A stretch of 58,613 nucleotides of DNA from CAYLQA01 sp964385695. GTDB lineage: Bacteria > Desulfobacterota > Desulfobulbia > Desulfobulbales > Desulfurivibrionaceae. The notes beneath the pieces are model-generated. The model ran no database searches. It was not told the DNA's origin and was given only the letters and a program-made list of their open reading frames with translations. Positions 1 to 8,891 of this stretch are shown here, in pieces; the first letter of the stretch is position 1; each line of letters starts with the position of its first letter. The stretch spans positions 1 to 58,613 of the forward strand of contig CAYLQA010000018.1 of assembly GCA_964385695.1 (NCBI GenBank), read 5' to 3'. Position numbers and translations under genes: made by a program.

Positions 1-50
1 CTTTCAGTCCGCGAATTTAAACCCACCGACTTGCAGTCGGTGGTTGTTTA
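1..50. mobile_element. Putative right end of an IS200/IS605-type element
   Basis: Positions 23-30 (CCACCGAC) and 36-43 (GTCGGTGG) form a perfect 8-bp stem around the five-base loop TTGCA, followed by TTGTTTA. Hairpins of this size and style, with AA before and a T-rich tail after, mark the ends of IS200/IS605/IS1341 elements, whose Y1 transposase recognises the stem. No transposase is visible because the window starts here, so this is inferred from the hairpin alone. The following gene lacks the N-terminal residues expected for its family, which fits an insertion junction near position 50. Confidence 0.4.
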
Positions 51-760
51 GTTTGCTGATATTGTTGTTTAAAAAGTCCAGGTCGCGAAAGGGCATTCTG
101 CTCCTGTTGGCGTATCTCTATGTGGTGACGTGCCCCTTTGCCGCAAAGGTTGCCTTGAGCCGATGGTGGGTCAAGGATAGCGTTCAGCAGAACGTAACCT
201 ATGATGCTGCAGTAGTGCTTTTGGGGATTGCCGATTTAAAATGGTATGCCCGTCATCAAACAGGCAGGGGGGGGGAGATTTTAAAGAGCCTGGGTAATTA
301 TCAACATTTTGGTGATACCGCAGACCGTATTTTGAGCGGAGCTTGGGCCGTGAAGACAGGTAAGGCAAAAAAAATCTTGCTCAGCGATGTCGTAATCTGG
401 GGAATTAGCGAGACGGAGATCCTGGTGGATTTTTTGCAGTCGGAAGAGGTCTCCAGGCAACAGTACGCGATTTACGGTAAGGCGCGAAATACTTTGGATG
501 AGGCAAAAGGCGTGAAGAGCTATAGCGAGAAGAACAAGGTGAACACCTTATTGCTCATTACATCCGCCAACCACATGCGTCGCGCTTCAGCCCTTTTTGC
601 TGCGCAGGGCCTAAAGCCCGACCTGCTTTCCGTGTCCCGCGAGGATCTTTCTCTTGGGGTGAACGACTTTGTTCCATCCGCCAGGGGACTGAACGCCACC
701 TATGGCCTCTTGTACGAGATTGTCGGCTACGGGGGATACTGGCTGAAGGGCGGGCTCTAG
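44..760 (+). CDS. DUF218 (ElyC/SanA/YdcF-like) envelope protein, probably 5'-truncated
   Basis: This 238-residue reading frame matches the DUF218 fold: a hydrophobic N-terminus, then a Rossmann-like domain beginning at 'DAAVVLLG' (about residue 54) and the family signature 'TSANHMRRA' near residue 173. E. coli ElyC acts in envelope biogenesis at low temperature and SanA in vancomycin resistance; the chemistry is unknown. The first plausible start is a TTG at 44, inside the IS-like hairpin, with no convincing ribosome binding site. The frame is open to the left window edge, and family members usually carry a first transmembrane helix that is shortened here. I infer truncation by the element to the left. 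A run of nine G at 267-275 lies in the coding region. The gene converges on topA, 15 bases away. Confidence 0.75.
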   Translation: MFSLLILLFKKSRSRKGILLLLAYLYVVTCPFAAKVALSRWWVKDSVQQNVTYDAAVVLLGIADLKWYARHQTGRGGEILKSLGNYQHFGDTADRILSGAWAVKTGKAKKILLSDVVIWGISETEILVDFLQSEEVSRQQYAIYGKARNTLDEAKGVKSYSEKNKVNTLLLITSANHMRRASALFAAQGLKPDLLSVSREDLSLGVNDFVPSARGLNATYGLLYEIVGYGGYWLKGGL

Positions 761-775
761 GCCGAGCTGTCGCCC

Positions 776-3055
776 CTATTCTTCCTCAACCTTTTTGGTG
801 TAACCACACTCCTTATTCGGGCATTTGAGGTGCGGTCCGGCCTTTTTTGTTTCCCGGGCAAGGAGGTAGGGGGAGTCGCATTGCGGGCAGGTTTCATTGA
901 CCGGCTTATCCCAGATGGCGAATTTGCATTTTGGGAACTGGTCGCAGCTGTAAAAAACCTTACCGCGTTTTGAGACTTTCTGGACCAGGTCACCCTTGCA
1001 GCCCTCTTCCGGGCACTTTACACCGGTGGGGGTTGCGCGGATGTTTTTGCATTTCGGGTACCCTGAGCAGGCCAAAAATTTGCCGAACCGCCCATGGCGA
1101 AAGATCATGGCGGAGCCGCATTTCTCACAGACCTCGCCCGAATCCTCGGGCTCTTCCCGTTCTACCGGCACTACCTTCCCCTCATCATCTCGTTTAAAGT
1201 CCTGGGTGTGCTTGCAGTCCGGGTAATTTTCGCAGGCCAAGAATTCACCGTTTCGGCCCCACTTGATCACCATGGTTCCATCGCAGAGTTTGCATGGCAC
1301 ATCGGTGGGGATAGAGGTCCGCTTGATGGACTTCATCTCCTCCTTGGCCTTGGACAAGGTCTCACTGAAGGGGCCATAGAAGTTTTTCATCACCTCCAGC
1401 CACTTGCTCTTGCCCTCTTCGACCAGATCCAGCTTCTCCTCCATGGAGGCGGTAAAATCAACATCCATGATATCGGGAAAGTGCTGGACCAAAAGCTCGT
1501 TCACCAGCTTGCCGAGATCGGTGGGCATGAATTTACGCTGGGTCAGGAGGACATACTCCTTGTCCTGGATAGTGGAAAGAATGGAGGCATAGGTGCTGGG
1601 TCGGCCCACGCCGTTTTCTTCCAAGGCCTTGACCAGCGAGGCCTCTGTGTAGCGCGGCGGTGGCTGGGTGAAATGCTGTTTTGGGTGCAGTTCGATAAGC
1701 TTTGCCGTGTCACCTTCTTTCAGATCCGGCAGGGTCACATCCGCTCCCTCCTGGGCCGGTGCGGTCTCTTCCTTCGTCTCCTCATAGAGCGATAAGAATC
1801 CGGGGAAGCGGATGATGGAGCCAACCGCCTTAAAGGTGTATTTGCCGCTCTCCAGATGGATGGAGGTCTGGTCATACTGGGCCGGTGCCATCTGGCAGGC
1901 CACGAAGCGCTTCCAAATCAAGGTATAGAGGGCCAGCATGTCCTTGTCGAGAAACTGCTTGAGTTTCTGCGGGGTTTTGCTGACATCGGTGGGCCGGATC
2001 GCCTCATGGGCGTCCTGGGCTGATTTTTTAGTTTTGTAGACAATGGCCTTTTTCGGCAGATAGTCATTGCCGTATGTTTGCTCGATAAATGTGCGCGCCT
2101 CGGCCAAGGCATCGTCGTTGATCCTGGTGGAGTCAGTCCTCATGTAGGTAATAAGACCGGTGGGGCCTTCATCGCCAAGTTCAATTCCCTCGTAGAGCCG
2201 CTGGGCCAGGGTCATGGTTTTCTTGGCAGAAAAGCGCAGCTTGCGGTTGGCCTCGATCTGCATGGTACTGGTGATAAAGGGAGGGCTCGGGTTGCGCTTT
2301 TTCTTTTTCTTTTCAAGCTTGCTTACGCTAAAGGATGTGCCGCGCAGATCTTTTACGATGATCTGGGACTGTTTTTCATCCTCGATCTTGTTTTTCTTGT
2401 TGTCGATCTTTTTGCCTGATATTTGGCTCAACTTGGCCATAAAAACAGGTGGAACCTGTCCTTCCAGCGTTGCCTGGATAGACCAGTATTCTTCCGCCTC
2501 AAAGGCATTGATGGCCGCCTCGCGCTCACAAACCATGCGTACGGCAACGGATTGCACCCGGCCTGCACTGAGGCCCCTACGGACCTTGTCCCATAGCAAG
2601 GGGGAGATTTGATAACCCACCAGACGGTCCAGGATGCGGCGCGCCTGCTGTGCCTCGAAACGGTTTTGGTCGACCTCGGTTGCCTGCTCAATGGCTGCCA
2701 GGATCGCTTTTTTGGTCAACTCGTGGAAAAGGACCCGGTGCACCGGTTTTTTCGCCCCGGCCAGCAAGTAGGCAATGTGGTGGGCAATAGCCTCTCCCTC
2801 ACGGTCAGGGTCAGGAGCAAGATAGATGTCGTCCGCCTTTTTTGCGGCAGACTTGAGGTCGCTGATGATTTTGCCCTTGCCGCGAATGGTCACGTATTTG
2901 GGCTCAAAATCATGCTCGACATCAACCCCCAAGGTCTTGACCGGCAGGTCCCGGATGTGGCCCACAGAGGCCTTTACCGAAAAGGACTTGCCAAGATACT
3001 TTTGCAGGGTACGTGCCTTGGCTGGTGACTCAACTATGATGAGGGATTTTCCCAT
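776..3055 (-). CDS. topA: DNA topoisomerase I
   Basis: Type IA topoisomerase of 759 residues that relaxes negative supercoils. The TOPRIM domain begins 'SLIIVESPAKA' and has the acidic DPDREGEA motif at about 82-89. The catalytic tyrosine is Tyr304 in 'LITYMRTDSTRI'. Four C-terminal zinc-ribbon modules follow, each with paired cysteines (CKLC, CEKC, CPEEGC and CPQC types). E. coli TopA is longer (865 residues). The gene starts one base after the dprA stop, so the two are translationally linked, an arrangement that recurs in many bacteria. No terminator is visible in the 15 bases before the convergent DUF218 gene. Confidence 0.97.
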   Translation of the reverse strand: MGKSLIIVESPAKARTLQKYLGKSFSVKASVGHIRDLPVKTLGVDVEHDFEPKYVTIRGKGKIISDLKSAAKKADDIYLAPDPDREGEAIAHHIAYLLAGAKKPVHRVLFHELTKKAILAAIEQATEVDQNRFEAQQARRILDRLVGYQISPLLWDKVRRGLSAGRVQSVAVRMVCEREAAINAFEAEEYWSIQATLEGQVPPVFMAKLSQISGKKIDNKKNKIEDEKQSQIIVKDLRGTSFSVSKLEKKKKKRNPSPPFITSTMQIEANRKLRFSAKKTMTLAQRLYEGIELGDEGPTGLITYMRTDSTRINDDALAEARTFIEQTYGNDYLPKKAIVYKTKKSAQDAHEAIRPTDVSKTPQKLKQFLDKDMLALYTLIWKRFVACQMAPAQYDQTSIHLESGKYTFKAVGSIIRFPGFLSLYEETKEETAPAQEGADVTLPDLKEGDTAKLIELHPKQHFTQPPPRYTEASLVKALEENGVGRPSTYASILSTIQDKEYVLLTQRKFMPTDLGKLVNELLVQHFPDIMDVDFTASMEEKLDLVEEGKSKWLEVMKNFYGPFSETLSKAKEEMKSIKRTSIPTDVPCKLCDGTMVIKWGRNGEFLACENYPDCKHTQDFKRDDEGKVVPVEREEPEDSGEVCEKCGSAMIFRHGRFGKFLACSGYPKCKNIRATPTGVKCPEEGCKGDLVQKVSKRGKVFYSCDQFPKCKFAIWDKPVNETCPQCDSPYLLARETKKAGPHLKCPNKECGYTKKVEEE

Positions 3056-3056
3056 A

Positions 3057-4166
3057 TTAATTATCCGTTACCTTTTGAAACTGTTTGCCGGGCAGGGTAT
3101 TGATAAGACCCTTGAGCTCCAGGTGGAGCAAGGTCTCGCTGGCCAAGTGGGCTGTCTGCCCTGATGCGGCGATTATTTCTTCAATGTTTTTCGGGTAAAC
3201 CTCTAAACAGTTATATATTTGTAGCTCCGCTTCGGAGAGCGTTTCCCTATTCGGTGCTGCGGGCTCATGGCCTTGTGGTATGGGCTGCGTTGGAAGTTGC
3301 AGCTGTAACTCTTCCATAACATCTTCAACGGAGTGGACCAGCTTGGCCCCGTCCTTGAGCAAGCGGTGGCAGCCTTCACTCTTCATCGAGTCAACCCTGC
3401 CCGGCACTGCAAAAACCTCTCGCCCTTGTTCCAGGGCCTGGGTGGCAGTGATGAGAGAGCCGGATCGCTTTGCCGCCTCCACCACAAGTACACCCATGGA
3501 AAGGCCGCTGATAATGCGGTTCCTGGCCGGGAAACGAAACCCTTCCGGAATGGTGCCCAGGGGGTATTCGCTCACCATGGCCCCGGTTTCGACAATCATT
3601 TGCCCCAGCTTTGCGTTTTGCTGCGGGTAGTTGATGTCCAGGCCGCAACCGAGAACGGCTACGGTTGTTCCTCCGGTAGCGAGCGCCGCCTTGTGGGCGG
3701 CTGTGTCAATGCCCAAAGCAAAGCCGCTGGTGACGCCAATGTCCAGCCGGGCTAGATCTCTGGCAAAGGTGTCGGCAACCCGTAAGCCATATGAGCTTGC
3801 CGCCCGTGCGCCAACAATTCCGATTCCCGGTTTGCTCAGTGCCTCTGTTGCGCCCTTTACATAGAGGACCATGGGCGGGTCGGCAATTTCCCTTAGCAGG
3901 GCCGGGTAGTTTGCATCGTCCCAGGTCAGAATCGTTACACCGGCCATGCCGGTCTTTTCGATTTCCTGCTCGGCCCGGGCAAGGGCCGATTTTTTAAGCA
4001 AGGCATTGACCACCTCCTTGCGGATGCGGACATTTTCGCTCAGGGCCTGAGGGACCGCCGCCAAAATTGCGCGGGCAGAGCCGAAATGATCCACCAGTCG
4101 TTTCAAGGTGGTGCTTCCCAGGCCGGGAGTAAACGTCAGTGTCAGCCAGTCAAGGGTGTGAGACAT
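3057..4166 (-). CDS. dprA: DNA processing protein DprA/Smf
   Basis: 369-residue DprA, which binds incoming single-stranded DNA and loads RecA during natural transformation. An N-terminal helix-hairpin-helix/SAM-like region (1-70) precedes the Rossmann core with 'GIVGAR' near 116-121, 'TSGFALGIDTAAH' near 146-158 and 'VLGCGLD' near 171-177. A C-terminal winged-helix-like domain occupies about 305-369. It is the first gene of a dprA-topA pair with a one-base gap. A candidate sigma-70 promoter lies at 4241-4270. DprA alone does not prove competence, because it is kept by many non-transforming bacteria. Confidence 0.95.
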   Translation of the reverse strand: MSHTLDWLTLTFTPGLGSTTLKRLVDHFGSARAILAAVPQALSENVRIRKEVVNALLKKSALARAEQEIEKTGMAGVTILTWDDANYPALLREIADPPMVLYVKGATEALSKPGIGIVGARAASSYGLRVADTFARDLARLDIGVTSGFALGIDTAAHKAALATGGTTVAVLGCGLDINYPQQNAKLGQMIVETGAMVSEYPLGTIPEGFRFPARNRIISGLSMGVLVVEAAKRSGSLITATQALEQGREVFAVPGRVDSMKSEGCHRLLKDGAKLVHSVEDVMEELQLQLPTQPIPQGHEPAAPNRETLSEAELQIYNCLEVYPKNIEEIIAASGQTAHLASETLLHLELKGLINTLPGKQFQKVTDN

Positions 4167-4240
4167 GCGGCTTCCGGTGGCAGAGTGTTATCGGTAAAAA
4201 AGCACAGAAAAACTTGTCCTTTAGAGACACATTGCCAACC

Positions 4241-4270
4241 GTTATAAATTGGTCAAGAGACTAAATGCAA
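4241..4270 (-). promoter_or_regulatory. Candidate sigma-70 promoter for dprA-topA
   Basis: On the minus strand TTGCAT (4265-4270) and TATAAC (4241-4246) are separated by 18 bases, about 75 bases upstream of the dprA start. The match to TTGACA/TATAAT is fair. Placement between the rpoD terminator and dprA supports it. Confidence 0.4.
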
Positions 4271-4343
4271 GAATTATCAGTGTCAACTCATTTTTGGCGC
4301 CTTACTACGTAAGGCCCTCTTGCCGATGGCCAGGGTTTGGCCC

Positions 4344-4384
4344 AAACAAAAAAAACGGATGCCGGAGAAACCCGACATCCGTTT
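4344..4384 (-). terminator. Rho-independent terminator of dnaG-rpoD
   Basis: Read on the minus strand, AAACGGATG pairs with CATCCGTTT around a CGGG/CCGG inner stem and the strand runs on into a T-rich tract (a run of eight A on the plus strand at about 4348-4355). It lies just after the rpoD stop and separates that operon from dprA-topA. Confidence 0.8.
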
Positions 4385-4405
4385 ATCATTAATACAGCAC
4401 TGCGG

Positions 4406-6040
4406 CTAATCGTTGTAAAAAGAAAAGAGCAGATTCCGTCTGGTGGGGTGCTTGAGTTTTTTCAAGGCCTTGGCCTCGATCTGACGGATGCGCTCACGGG
4501 TAACCGAGAAGTTCTCGCCCACCTCTTCCAGTGTCTGGTCCACTGCTGTATCGATGCCAAAGCGCATACGCAGCACCAGCTCTTCACGCGGGGTCAAGGT
4601 GCCCAAGACCTTTTTCAGGCTGTCCCGCAGGTTTTCCATTACCGTGGCATCATCCGGAGAAATGGAGTCCACATCCTCGATAAAATCAGCCAAATAGCTG
4701 TCTTCACCATTACCGATGGGGGTATCAAGGGAAAGGGGCTCTTTGGCGATTTTGAGAATATTTTTGACCTTGGCCAGGTCAATCTCCAGCCGCTCGGCCA
4801 TCTCTTCCGGAGTGGGCTCACGTCCGGTTTCGCGCAGGAAGTCTTTGGCGCCCTTGAGCAGGCGGTTGATGGTGTCGATCATATGAACCGGGATGCGAAT
4901 AGTCCTGCCCTGGTCGGCAATGGCCCGGGTAATGGCCTGCCTGATCCACCAGGTGGCGTAGGTGCTGAACTTATAGCCCCTGCGGTATTCGAATTTTTCA
5001 ACGGCCTTCATCAGACCGATATTGCCTTCCTGGATCAGATCCAAAAGTTGCAAGCCGCGGTTGGCATATTTTTTTGCCACGCTGACTACTAGCCGCAGAT
5101 TGGCCTGGACCAGGGTGTTTTTTGACTCACGGCTGATGCGCTCGCCATGCCCGACTTCAGCCAGAAGCTCGTTTAAGGTCTCGTGGTCCAGTCCATGGGC
5201 ACGGATGCAGCCCAGCATATAATTTGGATACTTGACCTTATCCTCTTTGATCTGCGCGGGTGGGGTGAGCTTGCTCGCCTGTTTTCTGAGACGGGTGATC
5301 ATGGCGGTGAGGTGCTTGGAGCTGAGCCGGTTTTTTTCAAACAGCTTGGCAATGGCCTTGTTGTTTCTAGTGATACGGATCTTAACCTTTTGCGCCTCGC
5401 CCTTTTTTATGTCGGCTTGACGAAGATCGATCAAGAATGCGGAATTTTCCTGGGCCAGGCGATCCGCCTCGCTTACCTGCCAGAGAAAGCGCTCTTTAAT
5501 CTCCTCGTTCTTTTCGACTTCAGATTCATCCAGGCCCCGCACCATATCGGTGATGGAGCGTTTGCCTGCCAAAATTTTATCGGAGACTTCGCGCAGGTAC
5601 TCTATGCAAATCGGTGCCGCAAGCAACGCTTCCTGGGTGAGTTTTTCGCCACCTTCGATATTTTTGGCGATCTCGGTTTCTTCGGCGGAAGAGAGCAGTG
5701 AAACAGAGCCCATCTCCTGGAGGTAAACCTTTACCGGGTCAAGCTGACTGTTGTAGAGATCGGCGGATCTTGAAATGAGCCCCTCTTTCTTCTTGCCGGA
5801 GCTTGAGCCCTCGTTGTCTTTGCTCTCATCGCTGTCCTTGTTGAAGAGCGATGTTAACTCATCGGGCTGTTCCGTGCTCCGGGTCGCACCTTCGGCATTG
5901 CCCTCAAAGCTCTGCTCATCAGTCAATGCCGCTGACATTTTTTTTGCCCGGGTTGCGCCCTTTTTGCCGCCACTGCCTTGTCGCGTTGCACCTTTTTTCT
6001 TCCCCACAGAGCTCCTCCTGCACGTTGGTTTATCAGCCAT
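4406..6040 (-). CDS. rpoD: Primary RNA polymerase sigma factor (sigma-70 family)
   Basis: Housekeeping sigma factor that directs RNA polymerase to -35/-10 promoters. Region 1.2 starts near 'DPVKVYLQEMG' (about residue 100). Region 2 spans about 315-385, with 'LIQEGNIGLMKAVEKFEYRRG' and the melting motif 'YATWWIRQAI'. Region 4 ends the protein with the HTH 'TLEEVGENFSVTRERIRQIE'. At 544 residues it is shorter than E. coli RpoD; the N-terminus is basic and contains two copies of KKGATR instead of a clear acidic region 1.1. I chose the ATG at 6040; a GTG lies two codons upstream at 6046. It follows dnaG by 34 bases, the conserved core of the macromolecular synthesis operon. Confidence 0.96.
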   Translation of the reverse strand: MADKPTCRRSSVGKKKGATRQGSGGKKGATRAKKMSAALTDEQSFEGNAEGATRSTEQPDELTSLFNKDSDESKDNEGSSSGKKKEGLISRSADLYNSQLDPVKVYLQEMGSVSLLSSAEETEIAKNIEGGEKLTQEALLAAPICIEYLREVSDKILAGKRSITDMVRGLDESEVEKNEEIKERFLWQVSEADRLAQENSAFLIDLRQADIKKGEAQKVKIRITRNNKAIAKLFEKNRLSSKHLTAMITRLRKQASKLTPPAQIKEDKVKYPNYMLGCIRAHGLDHETLNELLAEVGHGERISRESKNTLVQANLRLVVSVAKKYANRGLQLLDLIQEGNIGLMKAVEKFEYRRGYKFSTYATWWIRQAITRAIADQGRTIRIPVHMIDTINRLLKGAKDFLRETGREPTPEEMAERLEIDLAKVKNILKIAKEPLSLDTPIGNGEDSYLADFIEDVDSISPDDATVMENLRDSLKKVLGTLTPREELVLRMRFGIDTAVDQTLEEVGENFSVTRERIRQIEAKALKKLKHPTRRNLLFSFYND

Positions 6041-6074
6041 CTGCACAAAAAATATTTAAAAAGATAGGGGCCGC

Positions 6075-7844
6075 TTACGAGAGCGCCGCCTCATCCATTT
6101 GTTTCTTTTGCGCCATCAGCTCCATCCAGAGCTGTTCATCATGTGTCTTGTGCGCCTCGTTAATTCGTTGAAGCAGGCGCTCCTTTTCTGCCTTCAGGCC
6201 GACCTTTTTCAGCCAGGTCAGCATGTCCTGCGCCATCATCTCCTTTACCTCGTCTGGATGCGAGGGGCTGGAAATCAATAGCCTTGAGATAAAAGACCGC
6301 TCAGGCCCGGTGGCCGTTTCCAACAGGTTTTCCGGACCCCCATCCGGCTGCTGTTGGTTTTTTAAAAGGTCAAGAACACGTAGTCCAAAACGGTTCACCA
6401 CAACGGTTTCAATGCCTGCCTCCAAAAAGTCGGCCAGGTATTCATTGTGGATCACCAAAAACTCCAGAAGTTGGCGCTGCTTGAGTGGCAGTGTCGTCTC
6501 CTCCTGGACTTCCCGCTGTGTGTCGGCAGCCCTTTGTGCTGCCTGACTTTTTTCTCCCATTCCCTCCATCAGCTGCTGCTGGTCTATATCCAGCTTTTTG
6601 CTGAAATGGGAGATAAATATGGTTCGCTCCATCCGGCTGCCGGCCATGGCCGCCAGAAGTGGGCGTAACTCTTCAATTATTTTTGATTTTCCCTCAAGGG
6701 TCAAGCCATACTCTGCAACCAGCTTGTCGAAAACGAATTCAGACAGTGGCTGAGCCGCTTTGATAAACTTCTGAAAATTATCCGCACCCTGCTCTTGGAT
6801 AAAGGTGTCAGGGTCGTGCTCGGCCGGTAAAACCGCTACCCGAGCAGACAAGCGCTCGCTTAAAAAAATCGGTACCGTTCGCATCGCGGCCTTGATCCCT
6901 GCGGCATCACCGTCAAAGAGCAGAATCACCTCGTCTGCATACCCCTTGAGGGTGCGAACATGGGCCTGGGTCAAGGCGGTGCCCAGAGGCGCCACCACAT
7001 TGCGGATACCGTGGGCGGCCAATGAAAGCAGGTCAAAGTTCCCCTCAACAACAAGGCATTGTCTTGCTTGTCGGATGGCGTCGCGATTTTGATAAATGCC
7101 AAATAAGGTCCGGCTCTTGTCAAAGACCACGCTTTCCGGCGAGTTCATATATTTGGGTTGGCCATCGTCCAGTATCCTGCCGCCAAAGGCGATGATTCTG
7201 CCCGTGGGGTTGAAGATGGGGAACATGATCCGGTTTCTGAACCGGTCATAAAAGCCGCCGCGATCCTTGGCCACAATAAGCCCTGCACCCTTCATGGCTT
7301 CGGTGGAAATTTTTTCTTTCCCCAGGGTGTTGCCCAGATAGTTCCAACTGTCCGGGGCAAAGCCCAGGCGAAATTCTTCTCTGAGTGCCTGGGGGATGCC
7401 GCGTTTATTCAAATATGAGCGTGCCGCCTCCGCTCCCCTGTCTGTCATGAGCAACTCATGGAAGGATGCGGCCGCCTTTTCATTGGCGCTAAAAACAAGC
7501 TCGCGCTTTTTCGCTTTTTCCTGGTCTTGGGCGGAAAGTTGTTTTTCCGGCAGGATGATGTTGTAGCGCCGGGCCAACTCCTTGACTGCCTCGGGAAAGG
7601 GCATGTGATGGTAGTTCATCATGAAGCTGAACACATCGCCGCCTTCTCCGCAGCCAAAGCAGTGGTAGGTGTTGCGGGCCGGGTTTACGATAAAGGACGG
7701 GGTCTTTTCCGAGTGAAAGGGGCAGAGGCCTTTTAGGTTGGCACCGGCACGTTTTAGGTTCACGTGTTCGCCGACAACCTCAGCGATTGCTGCGGTCTCT
7801 TTGATGGTTTGGATTGTGTCGTCGCGGGTGTTAGTAACTGCCAT
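6075..7844 (-). CDS. dnaG: DNA primase
   Basis: Primase that lays RNA primers for the replication fork. The CHC2 zinc ribbon is near the N-terminus ('CPFHSEKTPSF ... YHCFGCGEGGD'). A catalytic TOPRIM core follows with 'LVVEGNFDLL' and the acidic 'LLFDGDAAG' motif, and then a helicase-binding C-terminal region. About 589 residues from the ATG at 7844. A TTG four codons upstream (7856) sits directly against the AGGAGG sequence, too close for good initiation, so I prefer the ATG. First gene of the dnaG-rpoD pair. A promoter candidate lies about 90 bases upstream. Confidence 0.96.
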   Translation of the reverse strand: MAVTNTRDDTIQTIKETAAIAEVVGEHVNLKRAGANLKGLCPFHSEKTPSFIVNPARNTYHCFGCGEGGDVFSFMMNYHHMPFPEAVKELARRYNIILPEKQLSAQDQEKAKKRELVFSANEKAAASFHELLMTDRGAEAARSYLNKRGIPQALREEFRLGFAPDSWNYLGNTLGKEKISTEAMKGAGLIVAKDRGGFYDRFRNRIMFPIFNPTGRIIAFGGRILDDGQPKYMNSPESVVFDKSRTLFGIYQNRDAIRQARQCLVVEGNFDLLSLAAHGIRNVVAPLGTALTQAHVRTLKGYADEVILLFDGDAAGIKAAMRTVPIFLSERLSARVAVLPAEHDPDTFIQEQGADNFQKFIKAAQPLSEFVFDKLVAEYGLTLEGKSKIIEELRPLLAAMAGSRMERTIFISHFSKKLDIDQQQLMEGMGEKSQAAQRAADTQREVQEETTLPLKQRQLLEFLVIHNEYLADFLEAGIETVVVNRFGLRVLDLLKNQQQPDGGPENLLETATGPERSFISRLLISSPSHPDEVKEMMAQDMLTWLKKVGLKAEKERLLQRINEAHKTHDEQLWMELMAQKKQMDEAALS

Positions 7845-7933
7845 GCCGCCGGACAACCCTCCTGCGCAAAGGTTGATGCTTTACGGACTTCTTCAGTGTA
7901 TATATATAATTAGTAAAGATAATCACTTTTTCT

Positions 7934-7960
7934 GTCTAATCTATATGGGGTGGGTGTCAA
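7934..7960 (-). promoter_or_regulatory. Candidate promoter of dnaG-rpoD
   Basis: On the minus strand a perfect TTGACA (7955-7960) is followed after 15 bases by TTAGAC (7934-7939), within ATAGATTAGAC. The same TTGACA plus ATAGATTAGA arrangement precedes the ATP synthase genes at 50194-50221. The exact -10 hexamer is uncertain. Confidence 0.45.
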
Positions 7961-8060
7961 GAAAAAAGTAAGCAATGTCAGGTTTTTAGCTCATTTTTTT
8001 GATGTGTAATAATTCAACAATTTTATTAACAACTTTAGTTCTTCTTTGTGTCAGGCGGGT

Positions 8061-8095
8061 CTGCTTCGGGGCAAGAGCCCATGAAACCTAAGCAG
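8061..8095 (+). other. Stem-loop in the 5' leader of the 8115 gene
   Basis: CTGCTT (8061-8066) pairs with AAGCAG (8090-8095), enclosing an inner GGGC/GCCC stem with a short loop. It ends 19 bases before the start codon of the unknown gene at 8115, so it would lie in its leader mRNA. I do not recognise a known riboswitch class. Confidence 0.35.
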
Positions 8096-8114
8096 CGAAA
8101 GGAAAACAGCCATC

Positions 8115-8843
8115 ATGGAACATGACATCGCAAAGGTTCTCAGCTACGAGATCAAAAAAGAATTGGCTGATCGCTATTTTGGTTTCCGGAAGCTGATCGA
8201 AGAGGATAAAGAGGCCCTTGACAGGCAGATAAAGCAATATTCCCTCAGTACCGAGCAGCAGATTTGTCTGGATCTTGTTCGAATTTATATCCTCCTGCGC
8301 GATGAGGATCTCATCCAGCAGTTTCTCGATCTGGTGGGGCTTGAAAAAAAATATTTTTACGACCCCTATCTTTTTGACTCCCCGAATATTCGTAAGCGTG
8401 TGTTTGAGGGAGTACGTGCGGCAGGTTTTACCATGGCGGCTCGCTTTAAAAATTTGGTCCTCAACAGTTATGAGACCCTGGTCCGTCATGTGACTCTGTC
8501 TCGGCAGAAGTACGAGGAGCTGAGCGAGGAGCGGAATACCATCGAGGAGGAGATCAATCTTTTTTATCGAAAACATGATTTGGGTAACATCATGGGCTTT
8601 ATTCGCTCCCTGGATGCACCGGCTTCTGTTGGGGGCAATCCCTTGGAGAGCGGCCCTCCTGCCATGGGTGGAGGATCAGACCTGGAGCAGAAACTGCGGG
8701 TAAAGCCGCCCGAGCCCATTGATCAATCCGTGCCCATCATTCCCCCTCTCTTGCCGCTAAGAAGGGTGAGAAAAGAGTTGAAAAGGATCGCCGCTACCGC
8801 TTATAAACGTCGAACAACCATTGAGGAAGCGGCAAGAAGATAA
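8115..8843 (+). CDS. Conserved-looking helical protein of unknown function
   Basis: 242 residues with no motif I recognise. Residues 1-165 are strongly charged and predicted helical, rich in Leu, Glu and Lys. Residues 170-205 are a Gly/Pro-rich low-complexity linker. The C-terminus (210-242) is basic, with 'RRVRKELKRIAATAYKRR'. No signal peptide or membrane segment is seen, so it is probably cytoplasmic. The start is supported by an AAAGGAAA stretch upstream. It precedes a cation antiporter by 48 bases and they may share a transcript. A basic tail could suggest nucleic acid or membrane-surface binding, but this is only a guess. Confidence 0.7.
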   Translation: MEHDIAKVLSYEIKKELADRYFGFRKLIEEDKEALDRQIKQYSLSTEQQICLDLVRIYILLRDEDLIQQFLDLVGLEKKYFYDPYLFDSPNIRKRVFEGVRAAGFTMAARFKNLVLNSYETLVRHVTLSRQKYEELSEERNTIEEEINLFYRKHDLGNIMGFIRSLDAPASVGGNPLESGPPAMGGGSDLEQKLRVKPPEPIDQSVPIIPPLLPLRRVRKELKRIAATAYKRRTTIEEAARR

Positions 8844-8891
8844 CAAGCTTTCTCTCCTGGAATTTTCAACTTTTCAAAGGCTGACTGCCCC

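Noticed and set aside
8041..8114. A c-di-GMP or preQ1 riboswitch in the leader at 8041-8114
   Set aside because: None of the conserved loop nucleotides of these classes is present.
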